Positions 1-10,563 are shown, counted from the stretch's first letter. The stretch is DNA of 64,000 bases from Melieria omissa (GCA_963971225.1 OZ020270.1:77268432-77332431); one strand, 5' to 3'. Notes: a model not told the origin generated them from the sequence alone. Program-made: numbers and translations.

Positions 1-1
1 C

Positions 2-541
2 CTGATGCTCACCTGGGTCCCGGGACACGCAGGAATTGTGGGTAACGAGACCTCGGATTCCCTAGCTAGAATGGGCTCTGAGGCTGATTTTGTCGGCCCT
101 GAGCCTGTTCTGCCACTCCCATCTGCAGCCATCAAAGCCACAGTTAACGAATGGGTCACTATGACCCAGGAGCGAGCATGGCAGGCTGAGAGCGGCTGCA
201 GGTGGACGAAACTTATGCTTCCCGCCATATCCGACAAATGCTCACAGTTTCTTTTGTCACTAGGCAGAAGAGACTGCAGGCAGATGGTCGAGTTAATGAC
301 GGGCCATTTCCTATGGGCGAAGCACATGGAAATGGTAGGCATATCTGACAGTGCCCTATGTCCTGCCTGTGGGGAGGACGTTGAGACGGCGGAACACTTC
401 CTGTGTCTCTGCCCCGCGTTCGCTCGTATCAGGTTTGAGACGTTTGGCACTGATGTGCTAAGAAGCGACCACCTTGGCTCCTTGGCACCCCAGGATCTAT
501 CAAGGTTTCTTCGGAAATCGGGTAGATTTAAAGCACATTAA
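2..541 (+). CDS. Non-LTR retrotransposon ORF2, 3' end (RNase H and C-terminal zinc motif), partial
   Basis: This is the carboxy end of a reverse-transcriptase polyprotein that enters from outside the window. The first residues carry the RNase H motif WVPGHxGIxGNE followed by SDSLA, which supplies the last acidic residue of the RNase H active site. Near residues 118-135 is a CPxC..E..HFLxxCP cysteine/histidine motif typical of the ends of I, R1 and LOA-type elements. An RNase H domain is expected in the LOA and I clades and not in Jockey. The frame is open to the TAA at 539-541. The RT and endonuclease lie upstream of the window, so completeness is unknown. Clade assignment is inference. It shares strand with the LOA-type elements further on, but no overlapping domain is available to test whether it is the same family. 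Confidence 0.8.
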   Translation: MMLTWVPGHAGIVGNETSDSLARMGSEADFVGPEPVLPLPSAAIKATVNEWVTMTQERAWQAESGCRWTKLMLPAISDKCSQFLLSLGRRDCRQMVELMTGHFLWAKHMEMVGISDSALCPACGEDVETAEHFLCLCPAFARIRFETFGTDVLRSDHLGSLAPQDLSRFLRKSGRFKAH

Positions 542-1248
542 CAGGGAACAACAAGTCGGAGTACAATGGACGTATAATTGTCTGAGTGCTGCGCTTGCTA
601 GATCGTTCCGACAAAGGAAAAAGAAAAAGATCTTTTACCTAAGAACTGAATAAAAAACCATTTGCGATTCTGCACATGAGATACAGTTTATAGGTAAAAA
701 ACTCTTGAATGCAAAAATGCAGCAGTATCAAAGGCAACGAACCAACTTTAATGATGCAAATCTTCTTGTATTTTCCTGTAGATGTGCAAAATAACAAGTA
801 ATATTCTTCCGAATAGATTTCAGCATGAAAGTTAAATCTGTGGTCCAACTTCCAATCGCGGAAATTTTCACAACAAAGAAACAGCTGATATAGGTTCACC
901 TCGATTTTTTCTTCTTGGTCGCACAACAATTACATAGAAAGTACCGGCAGAATAATGCCAGAAAAGGAACAACAAAAGCAGCTTCGAATATGATTTTATG
1001 GAGGCAAACCATTTAAATATTCAGATAGAATCGAAAACACACATTGATGCTGGCAAATTCGCGAACAATTAACAGCTAATTGTTTTTCACCTCGCATTTC
1101 AGCAGGATCATCAAAAGGAAATTTATATGCAAATTTGGTCGTATATAATACACGACTGTAGCGACATAAACTAAAATGAACAGTATTTGTTGATTGCAAA
1201 TTGCTGTGGAACTTCCTCAAAAGTAAAAACTTTCTTCCGGGTCATATA
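542..1248. other. Non-LTR 3' tail then AT-rich sequence without a recognisable gene
   Basis: Positions 542-656 look like the 3' UTR of the preceding element, ending near an AATAAAAAA run. The rest up to the mariner boundary is AT-rich. It has short open frames on the minus strand (639-929 and 996-1220) whose translations show no motif I recognise. I see no promoter, RNA gene or host exon. Confidence 0.5.
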
Positions 1249-2572
1249 CCAGGTATGCGCCTATGAACGCCGGTAACGACATCTAGCGGTAAGTAGCCGA
1301 ATATTTATAAACTTCGGAACCGTACCAAATGTCGTGTTTACTTCTTCTGTCATATGTCAACAATATTCAGTTCACAATTTGTCAAGTTTCATCCAACAAC
1401 GCATTGTTTGACGCTCCGGAAAATGTCGGATTACGTGCCTACAAATTACGATTTGTGGACACAGTTAATTTTGTGTTACCATTTGAAGAAAAAACCTTCT
1501 AAAACCTGGTGAAACGGTTAACGGTGAACGTTACCAACAACAATTGGCCGATTTGAACCGTGCTATACGCCAAAAACGCCCAGAATATGAAGCCAGGCAA
1601 CACAAAGTGATTTTCCTCGATGACAACGCACCACCACACCGCACTAGAGCCACCAAAGAATTGGTTGCATCGTACAACTGGGAAGCTCTTGCTCATGCGG
1701 CTTACTCACCAGACTTGGCGCCTTCGGATTATCACATGTTCGCATCGATGGGCCACGCATTAACGGAACGGCGCACAGTGGGGTATTTGATGCCCAAAAT
1801 GGCGATTAATTCAAAAAATGAAATTCAAATATCTTGATAATATTTGGTATGGGGGAAAAGTAGATAAAATTGTGCATCACTGGGTGAAAAAATAAATGAT
1901 CTACATTGAACGGTATTGTCACAGTGCGCTTTGCAAAATGCATATTTGATCATTGTTCCGTTGTGTTTAGAGCGCGTTACGCATTTGCCAGTGATTTGAA
2001 GTGCTTTTTTTAATATCATTCTTGCAAAACTTAATTTTTTTAATATGAAACCTTCAACCTCAGGTATTGTACTAATGTTTAAACAAAATTATGTTTGTAG
2101 AATATGTGTATTAATAATTTATAAATATTTGTTAGTTATAGTCTTAAAATTGTACATATTTAAAGGATATAGGTAGACATATAGTTGCTTTGGCTGTGAA
2201 AGGCCGTAATAATTTTATATGATATGTAAAGAACATATATTTGACTACTATATTGCAAAAAATTAAAGTGCACTTTTGTGCATTTTCTGAAATATTTAAG
2301 TTTTAGTGTTTCAAAGTCAGTGCCAAATTTAGTGATTTCGCTTGATCTTCATGGAGTAATGAAGGTTATTGTTATCATGTGTTTTGTTTTTGTTATTCTA
2401 CTGCAAGGCACTACAAATAAGGCACTGAGACTACTTCAACTCAAAAGTGGTACTTATGCGGTGCAACTAGAACACAATTCAACTTAATTGACGAAATGAT
2501 TGCAAGAAATGTTGAAACCACTAATCTTAATTTTGGACTGTCAGTACTGCATGGTTCGATACGATTTTTTGA

Positions 2573-3303
2573 ATGCCTTCTTCATTTATCGTACAAATTA
2601 CCAATAAAAAAATGGCAAGTAAGGTCAGAAAACGAAACAAAAAAAATATTCAAAAGGGATTCAGAGAGAAAGCAGGTTTGATTGTTGATCAACCGAAACC
2701 CGGATTCGGCAACTCAAATGATGGAAATACGGCAAGAAGGTTCTTTCGAAACGCAGAGCTATCGTCTGAAATCACGAATGTTGACTTGAACTTGAGGCCG
2801 ATATTGCAAAGTTTCGAAATTTCGCACATGATACTGCGAGATATTTTGTATCAAAGTTGCCATGGTGCAATATGCCACCTACGGTGCACAAATTTCTAAT
2901 TCATGGGCCAGAAATAATACACCACGCTCTGTTACCAATTGGCCAATTAACTGAGGAAGCACTGAATAAAGAATTTAAAAAATACAGAGAACATTTTACT
3001 CGCAAGACTAGCAGAAAAAAAACCAATCATGATATTTTGCATCGATTTCTTGTTGCTTCCGATCCAATTTTATCAAGTTTAAGGAAACTTCCTAAAACAA
3101 AAGATTCAACACCTACCACTATCAGCTATTGAACTTTTAAAATCACCATCTGTAAAAACTTCAACAGATAATACTAATTTCCAGTCTGGTAATGATATTG
3201 CGTTTGATGATGATGATGATGATGATAATGATGATGATAATGATGATGATGATGATGATGACGATGATGATGATAATGATGATAATAATAGCGATGACAT
3301 TTA
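2573..3303 (+). pseudogene. Transib transposase, C-terminal part, frameshifted
   Basis: The frame from 2573 contains a GLIVDQPKPGFGNSNDGNTA block characteristic of Transib/RAG1-core-like transposases. It shifts near 2810 into a frame with PTVHKFLIHG, ALLPIGQLTEEAL and KKYREHFTRK, the region that holds the last catalytic Glu in this family. A second shift near 3105 leads to an acidic tail of Asp and Asn residues ending at TAA 3301-3303. Roughly the last third to two fifths of a usual ~700-residue protein is represented. The element is non-autonomous. The match is by motif memory, not a search. Confidence 0.8.
3205..3300 (+). repeat. (GAT)n microsatellite
   Basis: About 96 bp of GAT repeats with AAT/GAC interruptions. 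Read in frame, it encodes the poly-Asp/Asn tail of the Transib transposase remnant. Confidence 0.9.
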
Positions 3304-3761
3304 ATAATTCTAGTGTGAGAAGCCCAAAACATGAAATATTTACTTAAATTGAATAAATGTAATAAAAAAACAACAACAACAACAATTTTTTTTTTCAATT
3401 TGTCTTATATATGTTTCATCTATGTAAAAAAATACTTTACATTCATTTTAATAGCTCAGGAGAATTGATCGCCGTTTTCAATGGTCAATACCCCACTGTG
3501 CGGCGCTTCAATTCTCACGCAGAAGTCAAAAAATGGATCGATGATTGGTTTCAGGCAAAAGACGAAACATTTTTTTGGCGAGGCATCCATAAATTGCCTG
3601 AGAGATGGGAAAAATGTGTAGCTAGCGATGGCCATTACTTTGAAGAATAAAATTGTAATCATTTCCTCACAATAAACGTATGTTTTTCAAAAATAATTAC
3701 CGGTTTCATATTTATACCTGGTATAAATGAAAAACCAATGTTCATTATTTTGCATTTACAG

Positions 3762-3952
3762 AAGTCCGCGAGCTGCCACGTCTAAAAGATACATTTTTGG
3801 CTCGGAAATGTATCTACAAAAACAGCTGTGTACATATTCACCAGTTTTTCATAGAGAGAGCAAAATTAAATTTGTATGAAAAATTACCAAAGAAGTTTGC
3901 AAAACCACAAGAAAACAACAAAAATGCAAGAGGTCGCATCGCATGCGAATGA
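3762..3952 (+). other. Possible terminal exon of unknown gene
   Basis: After a T-rich stretch ending in ATTTACAG at 3761 there is a 62-codon open stretch ending in TGA at 3950-3952. The translation is rich in Lys and aromatic residues, contains RKCIYKNSC, and has no known domain. It lies directly downstream of the mariner, so the mariner could sit in an intron of a host or TE gene. A run this long can occur by chance, so this is only a weak suggestion. Confidence 0.2.
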
Positions 3953-4003
3953 AATAGGTAACAATTTGAAATTGATTAATGTGCAGAAAATTGTATTTAC
4001 TAA

Positions 4004-4945
4004 CAGGGACCGAAAATAACTGTTATTTTACAATTTTCAAATCAAAAAGGCATAACGAAAAAATTGCCGGATGACTTTTTCTAACATATCATTATGATCG
4101 TAATGGCCTCAGCTTCACAAATATGACATGCCTTTTAAATTTTTGACTTTTACTATAAAAGTTAAAAATAACTGTTATTTTTTGCCTTTTATCATTTCAG
4201 GCAAAAATAATTGTTATTTTTTACTTTTATTTTATCGGTCAAAAATAACAGTTATTTTGTGACTTTTATTTTTTCGGTCAAATATATCAGGCAATTTGAA
4301 GTTTTTCAAAGGCCATTTAACCGACTAAAAATCTATTGATACCATTTTTTTCGTCTCGTCAACGCGCACATTTTGAGCTATTAAACTTGTTTCAGTCTTA
4401 ACCCTTTCGCTATTTTGTTGCCATATGGCAACATGCTACTTTGTGGACGTCTGCATCCTCTATGGTTGTAACAATAAATTTTTTTGTTGTTCCTTAGAAT
4501 AGTTTGAAGTGTTAGGAAAAATACGAAATTAATAAACAGAATAATTAAGTTTAGAGAAGAGAAGTATACACGTTTTTTTAATGGTACATTTTGACATAGT
4601 AAAGGAAGAAGAAAAAATTAGATAACTTTTGACGTTTTCTTTCAATTTAGATACTTTTTTAAAATTTTGGTTGGAGTAAATGAATAAATATTCAAATTTT
4701 CGTTATGCGTAAAAAGTTTTATGTTTAAGTAATTATTACAGCCACAACGATGTGGTTGCTCTCATAGAAAAACACTCTAAAATACAGGGTCCGAGTATAA
4801 AAATTCAAAATTTCTTTTAGAATGTTGCTAATATAACCACATAGAAGTCTAAAACGTAAAGTTTAAAATTTTAGCTTTCCCCAGTAAAAACCTGTAGCGA
4901 AAGGGTTAAGTATAACGACCACAATGCAACAATGTTCCTTATGAA
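4004..4945 (+). repeat. Left inverted arm of the hAT element (interrupted by a MITE)
   Basis: The reverse complement of this arm is found at 10562-10911. The left arm carries about 80 extra bases near 4030-4150 and the MITE at 4402-4905. Four palindromic boxes of the form AATAAC(A/T)GTTATT (one varied to AATTG) lie at about 4013, 4164, 4203 and 4241. Confidence 0.85.
4402..4905. mobile_element. piggyBac-like TTAA MITE, 504 bp
   Basis: The ends are CCCTTTCGCTA at 4402 and TAGCGAAAGGG at 4905, flanked by TTAA at 4398-4401 and 4906-4909. TTAA duplications and CCCTTT-type ends are typical of piggyBac-related non-autonomous elements. The opposite hAT arm continues across this point without it, which confirms the insertion. 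There is no coding capacity. Confidence 0.85.
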
Positions 4946-5428
4946 TGCAATTCAGTAATACCACAAACACAAAAACAAATAACAACAAGAAGAAAGAAGA
5001 AGAAGAAAAAGTGCAAGTAACAACAACCAAAAATACACAAAAAGTATAAACAAATAAAAGAAACAAACACGAACATAACAGTTAAAAAAGAGACAGGTCG
5101 GTCGAGGTCGGCTCTGTAACACCCTGCATGTTAGAATAAGGCGGTAATGTACTACCAGATTAGCAAAAATAATTTGTTTTAATGTGTAAGAAAATATGTA
5201 TGTACGTAAATTCTTGGACGCCATATTTTTTTCTTATAAAAATAGAAGGTAATGTTAAAATCATGTTGAAATGTTAAATGTTGATAAAATCATGTGTTGC
5301 TATAGACCACCACATAGTATTTCGCAGTAGGGTATTTTGGCCGAAATTCTTTCTAGTTTTCAATCAGTTGTGCGTAAAACACGTGAATTTTAAGTGAAGA
5401 CATAAATTGAATAATTAAATGTTAAAAA
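4946..5428. other. hAT 5' untranslated region
   Basis: AT-rich, with A-rich CAA/AAG stretches around 4970-5060. No open frame of note on the plus strand. It lies between the left arm and the transposase ATG, so it is probably promoter and leader of the hAT gene. Confidence 0.5.
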
Positions 5429-6428
5429 ATGGGTCACAAACGAAATAACGATTACTTTATTGATAATGGTGCAGAGGCGGAATGTAAGACTTGTGGCAAA
5501 AATCTGAATGCTGCCCACATAACAAATTTAAAAAGGCAAAATCGCACTCTGAGTTAATGGTGGAGTATGAGAAGCGGATGAGGATTGAGGCAAATGAGGT
5601 TAATAATGCTTGCATTGATTTCCTTACCAAATATTCGCAACCATTATCATTTTTTGATACGGAATCGTTTCAAACGTTGACAACTCCGATATTTGAGGGT
5701 TTAAGGATGCCGAAAATAAATTCAAATAATGTAATGGACCTCGTTTATGCAAAATTTGAAAAACTGAAAACGACCATTACAAAAGCAGTCGAGGGGAAAA
5801 TGTTAAGCCTGCAAATTGATACAGCCACTCGTAGCGATCGGTCTATATTGGGAATTAATGTTCAATTAATTCTGAAAGATCAAATCACAATATTTACCCT
5901 TTCCATGCTTGAATTAAAAAAGAGGCACACTGCTGAAAGTTTGAAGGCGGAAATTACACGCGTTTTGGAAAGCTTTAACATAACCGAAAAACAAGTTTAT
6001 TCCGTAACTACAGATAATGGAAGGAATATTGTTAAAGCGGTTCAACTTTTACCCTCCCAAGAAAGTGAAGACGATGAAGAAAATTGTTTGGAAAATTCAG
6101 ATGAAAGCTCTTATGAATATTTTATAAATAATATTGATTACGAGCAAATAATTTCCATTAAATGTGCTGCACATACCCTTCAATTGGCAGTAAAGGATTT
6201 TTTTGCAGACTGGAACCCATGCATAATTAGTGGGGCTCGTACTTTAGTTAAAACTTTGAGATCTCCAGCGTTTCGGTAAGGAACTAATAAAACATACAGT
6301 AATACAGTAACATATTTCAATTTACTTTTTTTCTAAATGCACTCAATTATTTAGATACAAAATTAAAGATTTGGATATTTCTAAGCCTCAACTAGACGTT
6401 GCAACTCGTTGGAGTTCCACATATATTA

Positions 6429-6977
6429 TTGGGTGTACAAGTAGAAAACCGCCGTTTTTTTTCATAATATCATTGCCAAGCTTTTCAGGCGAAGGGAAAT
6501 GGATTGCTGAGTCACACCCAAAGAATCCGCGAGTTCTTGTTGCGTCTGACAAGAATCTTCATCCAACAGAGTCTCCAAAGCTGCATCTTCAAACTTGTTC
6601 ACGGGACCCGGCCGATCCTTGTCTTTCACGTCATAATCACCATTTTTTAATTTCACGAACCATTCTCGACACGTTCTTTCACTGATACACGACTCACTAT
6701 AAGTTGCTACAATCATTCGACGCGCTTCAGCTGCAGATTTTTTCGAATGAAACGCGAAAAGCAAAATCTCCCGCAAATGACGCTTATTCGGTTCAAATTT
6801 CGACATCTTCACGCACCAACAAAAAAATGGACAATAAGAATAAACAAGCGAGATGATGTGGAGTTGTTAACCGATATCTTAGCTTGCCATATGATGTTTC
6901 TGATCGGAATTCTCTCACCGATTTCCAAAGGTGGCCCCACCCAGTGGAAAACGGCGGTTTTCTACTTGTACACCTAA
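6429..6977 (-). mobile_element. Short mariner derivative (549 bp) in a hAT exon
   Basis: Inverted ends read TTRGGTGTACAAGTAGAAAA from each side, with TA duplications at 6427-6428 and 6978-6979. The long central part is absent. The element keeps only the amino-terminal part of a minus-strand transposase, so it is non-autonomous. The hAT reading frame is continuous if this insertion is disregarded. Confidence 0.9.
6462..6812 (-). pseudogene. mariner transposase N-terminal DNA-binding half
   Basis: An open frame of 116 codons. It contains a HTH_48-like first helix-turn-helix (CREWFVKLKNGDYDVKDKDRPG) and then LLDEDSCQTQQELADSLGV with a second helix-turn-helix ending QQSISLRLKSL. This is the paired DNA-binding region of mariner transposases. 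The frame stops after MIL, where the catalytic domain should start, because of the internal deletion. If expressed, it could only bind inverted repeats, which in principle could make it a competitor of full transposase. Confidence 0.85.
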
Positions 6978-7380
6978 TATGTTAAAGGGACTTTTGCAAC
7001 TTAAAGAGTTTTGCATGGACCATTTACCAGCGCCTAAGCAACTCCAAGTACCACAATGGGTGGAAATTGAGAATGTTGTTTCTGTTCTAACACCCGTGTA
7101 TTCACTTACTTTGAAACTGCAAGCTAGCCAATTGTTGTTAAGCGATTTCTACAAAATTTGGTTGGACATGACTTTTCAATTAAAGGAGATCAACACTGAA
7201 ATCAGCACACAACTTTTAAAACATATTCAACTAAGACAGATTCAATTATTAGAAAATGATACCATGTATGCTGCCTTGTATTTGGACCCTAGACTGAGAC
7301 GCACGTTATCCAAAGTAAAATGTGAAGCTGCTAAAAGACACCTCAAAAAGTTAGTATATCAAATTCAGGGTATACAAAAG

Positions 7381-7807
7381 GTAAATTATACATTTATACA
7401 AAATGCATTTATGTTAAGTTAACTATTTGTGTTTGCCGTACAAAGATTTATTACTAAAATTCCGGCACAAAATATGCTTTACGAAATCCATCTATATACG
7501 TATATACATATATAGTTGACTGACTGATTGATTGACTGACTGACTGATTCATTCACAGCCCACCCTAAACAGCTAAAGCTAGATACATGGAATTTGAACT
7601 GTTCACGTTATAAAATAAATCTCCGCTAAGATGGGATGTTTTGACTTCAAATTGGGTGAACAAACTCCAAATCACAAATAATTCTACACGTGCTTTCACT
7701 GTTTTGAAAATTAAAATCTGACGGGTCAACAAAGGGTTAAAAGAAATATGAACTATTGGGTCCATTAACTTCGGACCTTTTAGGAGTTTATGGGAAGAAG
7801 CATTATA
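7381..7807. other. Intron 2 of the hAT gene, first part
   Basis: AT-rich intron sequence with TATATACGTATATACATATATA and a GACTGACTGATT-type simple repeat around 7515-7555. A stretch near 7745-7790 vaguely resembles the 3' end of the Helitron at 27150-27211, but not closely enough to call. Confidence 0.5.
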
Positions 7808-9116
7808 TAGGGTGTTTTTTTTAGAGGTATAGAACTTCGAATTGAAATAAAACACAAGAAAATCGTTTTAATGTCCATCAATTTGGCTTTATTGGAAGGT
7901 TAATTTTATGCCATTAATGTTTAAATATGATTTCGGGCATGTGGCCGCCGCGGCTGGCTCGAATAAAGCCAACTCTACAGGTCCAATTTTCAACCACTTT
8001 TTCGAGCATTTGGGGCCGTATATCGGCAATAACGCCACGAATGTTGGCTTCCAAGTCCCCTAACGTTTCTGGTTTGTTGGCGTAGACGAGCGACTTCACA
8101 TATCCCCAAAGAAAATAATCCAATGGTGTCAAATCACACGATCTTGGTGGCCAATTGACAGGTCCATTCCGCGAAATTATGCGCTCATCGAATGTTTCCT
8201 TCAATAAATCGATTGTGACGTGCGCTGTGTGGCATGTAGCGCCGTCTTGTTGGAACCACAACTCATCCACATTCATGCCATCCAATTCGGGAACAAAATA
8301 GTCGGTTATCATGGCTCTATACCGGTCTCCATTAACGGTAACTGACTCTCCAGCATTATTTCGGAAGAAGTATGGCCCAATGACTCCACCAGCCCATAGA
8401 GCACACCAGTCAGTTTTTGTGGATGTAATGGCGTCTCAAGGGTCTCATGTGGATTCTCTTCACTCCAAATGCGGCAATTTTGCTTGTTGACGTAGCCATT
8501 CAACCAAAAATGAGCCTCATCACTGAACAAAATTTTGCGATGAAAATCAGCATCGAGATCAATCTCATTTTCGGCCCATACACCAAAATCACGACGCATT
8601 GCATGGTCTCGCGGCTTTGATTCTTGCACAAGCTGGATCTTGTAAGGTCGCAAGCCAAGATCTTTGCGCAAAATCTTCCATAAAGTTGATGGACAAAGCT
8701 CCAATTGCTGTGCACGGTGGCGAATCGATTCATTCGGGTGCTCTTCAACATTTTGCTCTACAGCGGCAATTGTTTCTTCGGTGCGCACTGTTCGACGTCT
8801 CTGCGGATGCGTATTATCACATAGAGTAAACGTAGTGCGAAAACGACCCATGGTTAACCGATGGATGGACCGATTTTGCTCTGATGGACGATTATGTCGA
8901 CCATAAAATGGACGGAGCTTGCGGTAAACTTCGCGAACTGAACCATTATTTTCGAAATAAATTTGCACGATTTGCAAGCGTTGTTCTTTTGTCAACCTGT
9001 TCATGATGAAATGGCAAACCAAACTGAACATAAATGACATTAGAGTTGCCAGATTTGACCACAAAATGCCAGTTTTATCTCTATTCGAAAAACAAACCTC
9101 TAAAAAAAACACCCTA
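7808..9116 (-). mobile_element. Tc1/mariner-superfamily element, about 1.3 kb
   Basis: The ends start TAGGGTGTTTT and share about 21 bp, with TA duplications at 7806-7807 and 9117-9118. It sits in intron 2 of the hAT gene and is nearly full length. It carries one minus-strand transposase gene with frameshift lesions. Confidence 0.9.
7914..9004 (-). pseudogene. Tc1/mariner-type transposase, frameshifted
   Basis: The ATG at 9002-9004 (MNRLTKEQRLQIVQIYFENN) begins a helix-turn-helix region, followed by a second DNA-binding region (STLWKILRKDLGLRPYK). The first catalytic Asp is in ILFSDEAHFWLNG. A frameshift near 8420 breaks the frame. The second half has WFQQDGATCHTA and SCDLTPLDYFLWG, giving the other two Asp residues with 36 residues between them by my count, so it is not the DD34D spacing of true mariner. 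The frame ends at 7914. The general family is certain; the subgroup is not. Confidence 0.85.
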
Positions 9117-9646
9117 TACAAGAAAGTACTTATTTCAGACTGAGTAAAAATTGTTCAAAGTAATCTTAAAATTCATCCGTGCAAAGCCACCAGACCGCAA
9201 GTAAAATATATAATTTTTCAGCAAACATCGATTCCAGATGCATCATCATCGCAGACGGTCGAAGAGCAAGCGTTCTTAATTGATGAAGAATCTTTGCAAA
9301 GTACCTCTTCCTTATTAAGACGTGGAATTATTGAAATGGAGGTAGCAAGTTCTTCGTCTGATGAGGAAAGTATTATTGCTGATGACAACATCCGGAAAGC
9401 ATTTTTTGAAATTGATGCATATAAGGAAAACCGCATCAATATTGAGGACGATTTGATGGAATATTGGAACGAGAAAAAATATGTGTTTCCTTGGCTTCGA
9501 CAACTTGCTTTCGTAGTGCATGCTGTTCCTGCCACTCAAGTGAGCGTAGAACGAGCTTTTTCTGCCTACTTGTTCTTGGCGACTTACGTTACAATTTGTC
9601 AGCAGAGAAGTTAGCTGCAGTAATGTTGTTAAAGCTTAACACACTT

Positions 9647-10044
9647 TAATAAAATGAATTGACATTTATCCTTCTGCAAATTTCTTATTTGAAACTGAAT
9701 GTACCAGTGACTATTTATGAATTGTTCCACCCAGATAAGCCAACCGTACTACATGTATTACACCTGCAAGAAGGTGCAGCGGGAACTCTGCTTTAAATTT
9801 GCTAATTGAATGCATTTGGATTTTTTTAGTGCAAAAAAATTTTGACTTTTTTAGTTATCCTTTACACGGATTTCCGCTGGCATTTTTTAAAATGTTTTTA
9901 ACACGAATTGCTGGCACTTTTTAGCCAAAGATAAAGCAGGTGCATAAATTATTGGTAAAAATAGATATAAAAAAGCTAAAAAAAAAGTTTGCTCAATTCG
10001 AAACGCAACGACGACATTGACATTTTTTGAATGTTTTTGTTTAG
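9647..10044. other. hAT 3' untranslated region
   Basis: Follows the transposase end. AT-rich with no credible gene. The last part is interrupted by the MITE that begins at 10045. Confidence 0.5.
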
Positions 10045-10563
10045 CCTTCACACTGTCACTATTAACATATGTTAATATTTTTCTTTTCATCCGTTTTATA
10101 AAGACAGTTTTGATTTTTTGAGCTAAGTTGGTAAGCAAAAACGTAAAATGGACTGTGCTTAAGAGATTTTACGTTCAAACGTGGAAGGATGAATGGGGTT
10201 TCAGCCCCCACAATGTGGGCGAATTTGTTGCTTTTTTTAAAGAAATTCCATAAAAAGTGCATTTTCAAAGATATTCTCACAAAATTTTGTATTTAAGATT
10301 TTTAGGTAATTCCACATCACATATCCAAATTTGAGCATTGAATTTTGAATATGTTAATTGCAACCAAAATAGGAGTAAAAATTTTCATTTAAAAAAAAAG
10401 ATGGAAAAAATAAAATTTTTAGTTTTCTGATTACATATTTAGAAAGAGCTTGATAAAATGGCCACTGAGCCGAAGCCGCATGAAAATCGGACTTAAAACT
10501 AAAACGTTATAGCAAAATCAAAATTTGAAATATTAACAAATGTTAATGGTGACAGTGTGAAGG
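10045..10563. mobile_element. MITE with TTAG duplication, 519 bp
   Basis: The inverted ends begin CCTTCACACTGTCAC and continue (T/C)ATTAACAT(A/T)TGTTAATATT, about 38 bp in all. The flanks are TTAG at 10041-10044 and 10564-10567. Non-coding. The superfamily is uncertain: TTAG could be a degenerate piggyBac TTAA, or part of a TTA (Harbinger-type) site. Confidence 0.7.

Larger units (their letters stand above)
1774..3500 (+). mobile_element. Transib (RAG1-related) transposon nested in mariner
   Basis: The element starts CACAGTGGGGTATT at 1774 and ends with its reverse complement at 3500. The inverted homology extends with mismatches to about 39 bp, including a shared GGCGAT block. It is flanked by a perfect 5-bp duplication CGGCG at 1769-1773 and 3501-3505. 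The CACWRTG heptamer and a GC-rich 5-bp duplication are hallmarks of the Transib superfamily. A carboxy-terminal transposase fragment lies inside. The 1774-2570 half is AT-rich and non-coding, so the amino-terminal part of the gene is gone. Confidence 0.9.
1423..3650 (+). pseudogene. mariner transposase remnant in three pieces
   Basis: An ATG at 1423 opens about 24 residues resembling a mariner amino terminus (YHLKKK). The frame then jumps at about 1490-1500, through a deletion, to the KPGETVNGERYQQQL block. The second catalytic Asp lies in FLDDNAPPH and the third in YSPDLAPSDYH, spaced as in DD34D transposases. At 1773 the frame is cut by the Transib. The carboxy end resumes at 3501 and includes WRGIHKLPERWEKCVASDG, stopping at 3650. 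The helix-turn-helix region and the first catalytic Asp are lost, so no active enzyme can be made. Cut-and-paste mariner transposases act in the nucleus at TA sites. Confidence 0.85.
1249..3721 (+). mobile_element. mariner element, internally deleted, carrying a Transib insertion
   Basis: Terminal inverted repeats begin CCAGGTAT at 1249 and end ATACCTGG at 3721, with matching CGG/CCGG motifs further in, and a TA duplication at 1247-1248 and 3722-3723. Without the 1727-bp Transib and its 5-bp duplication the element is about 740 bp, compared with about 1.3 kb for a complete mariner. Roughly 180 codons between the amino-terminal start and the second catalytic region are missing. Coding traces are in the Mos1-like (mauritiana type) style. 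It is a dead copy. Confidence 0.85.
5429..9646 (+). pseudogene. hAT transposase with introns, two frameshifts and two TE insertions
   Basis: The ATG at 5429 opens a BED-type zinc finger (CKTCGKNLNAAH) that shifts frame near 5530. The next exon (to 6275) has the catalytic-core signatures LQIDTATRSDRS and SVTTDNGRN, each with an Asp, and CAAHTLQLAVKD. A 79-bp intron follows (6276-6354, GTAAGG...TTTAG), then DVATRWSSTYI, where a mariner (6429-6977) interrupts the exon. The frame resumes at about 6980 and runs to a second donor (AAAG|GTAAAT, 7380/7381). Intron 2 (7381-9221) holds another TE. The last exon (from 9222) carries the dimerisation domain with FPWLRQLAF and VSVERAFSA. It shifts frame near 9570, and the expected ending (DLRYNLSAEKL) is in another frame to about 9646. 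Apart from these lesions it is well preserved. Confidence 0.85.

Noticed and set aside
639..929. 96-codon minus-strand frame
   Set aside because: AT-rich, no recognisable motif, no supporting signals. Not called as a gene.
7560..9215. Diverged Helitron in hAT intron 2
   Set aside because: A few short similarities to the Helitron 3' end (ATTGGGTCCATTAACTTC, TGCAAAGCC) but no TC/CTRR ends can be fixed.
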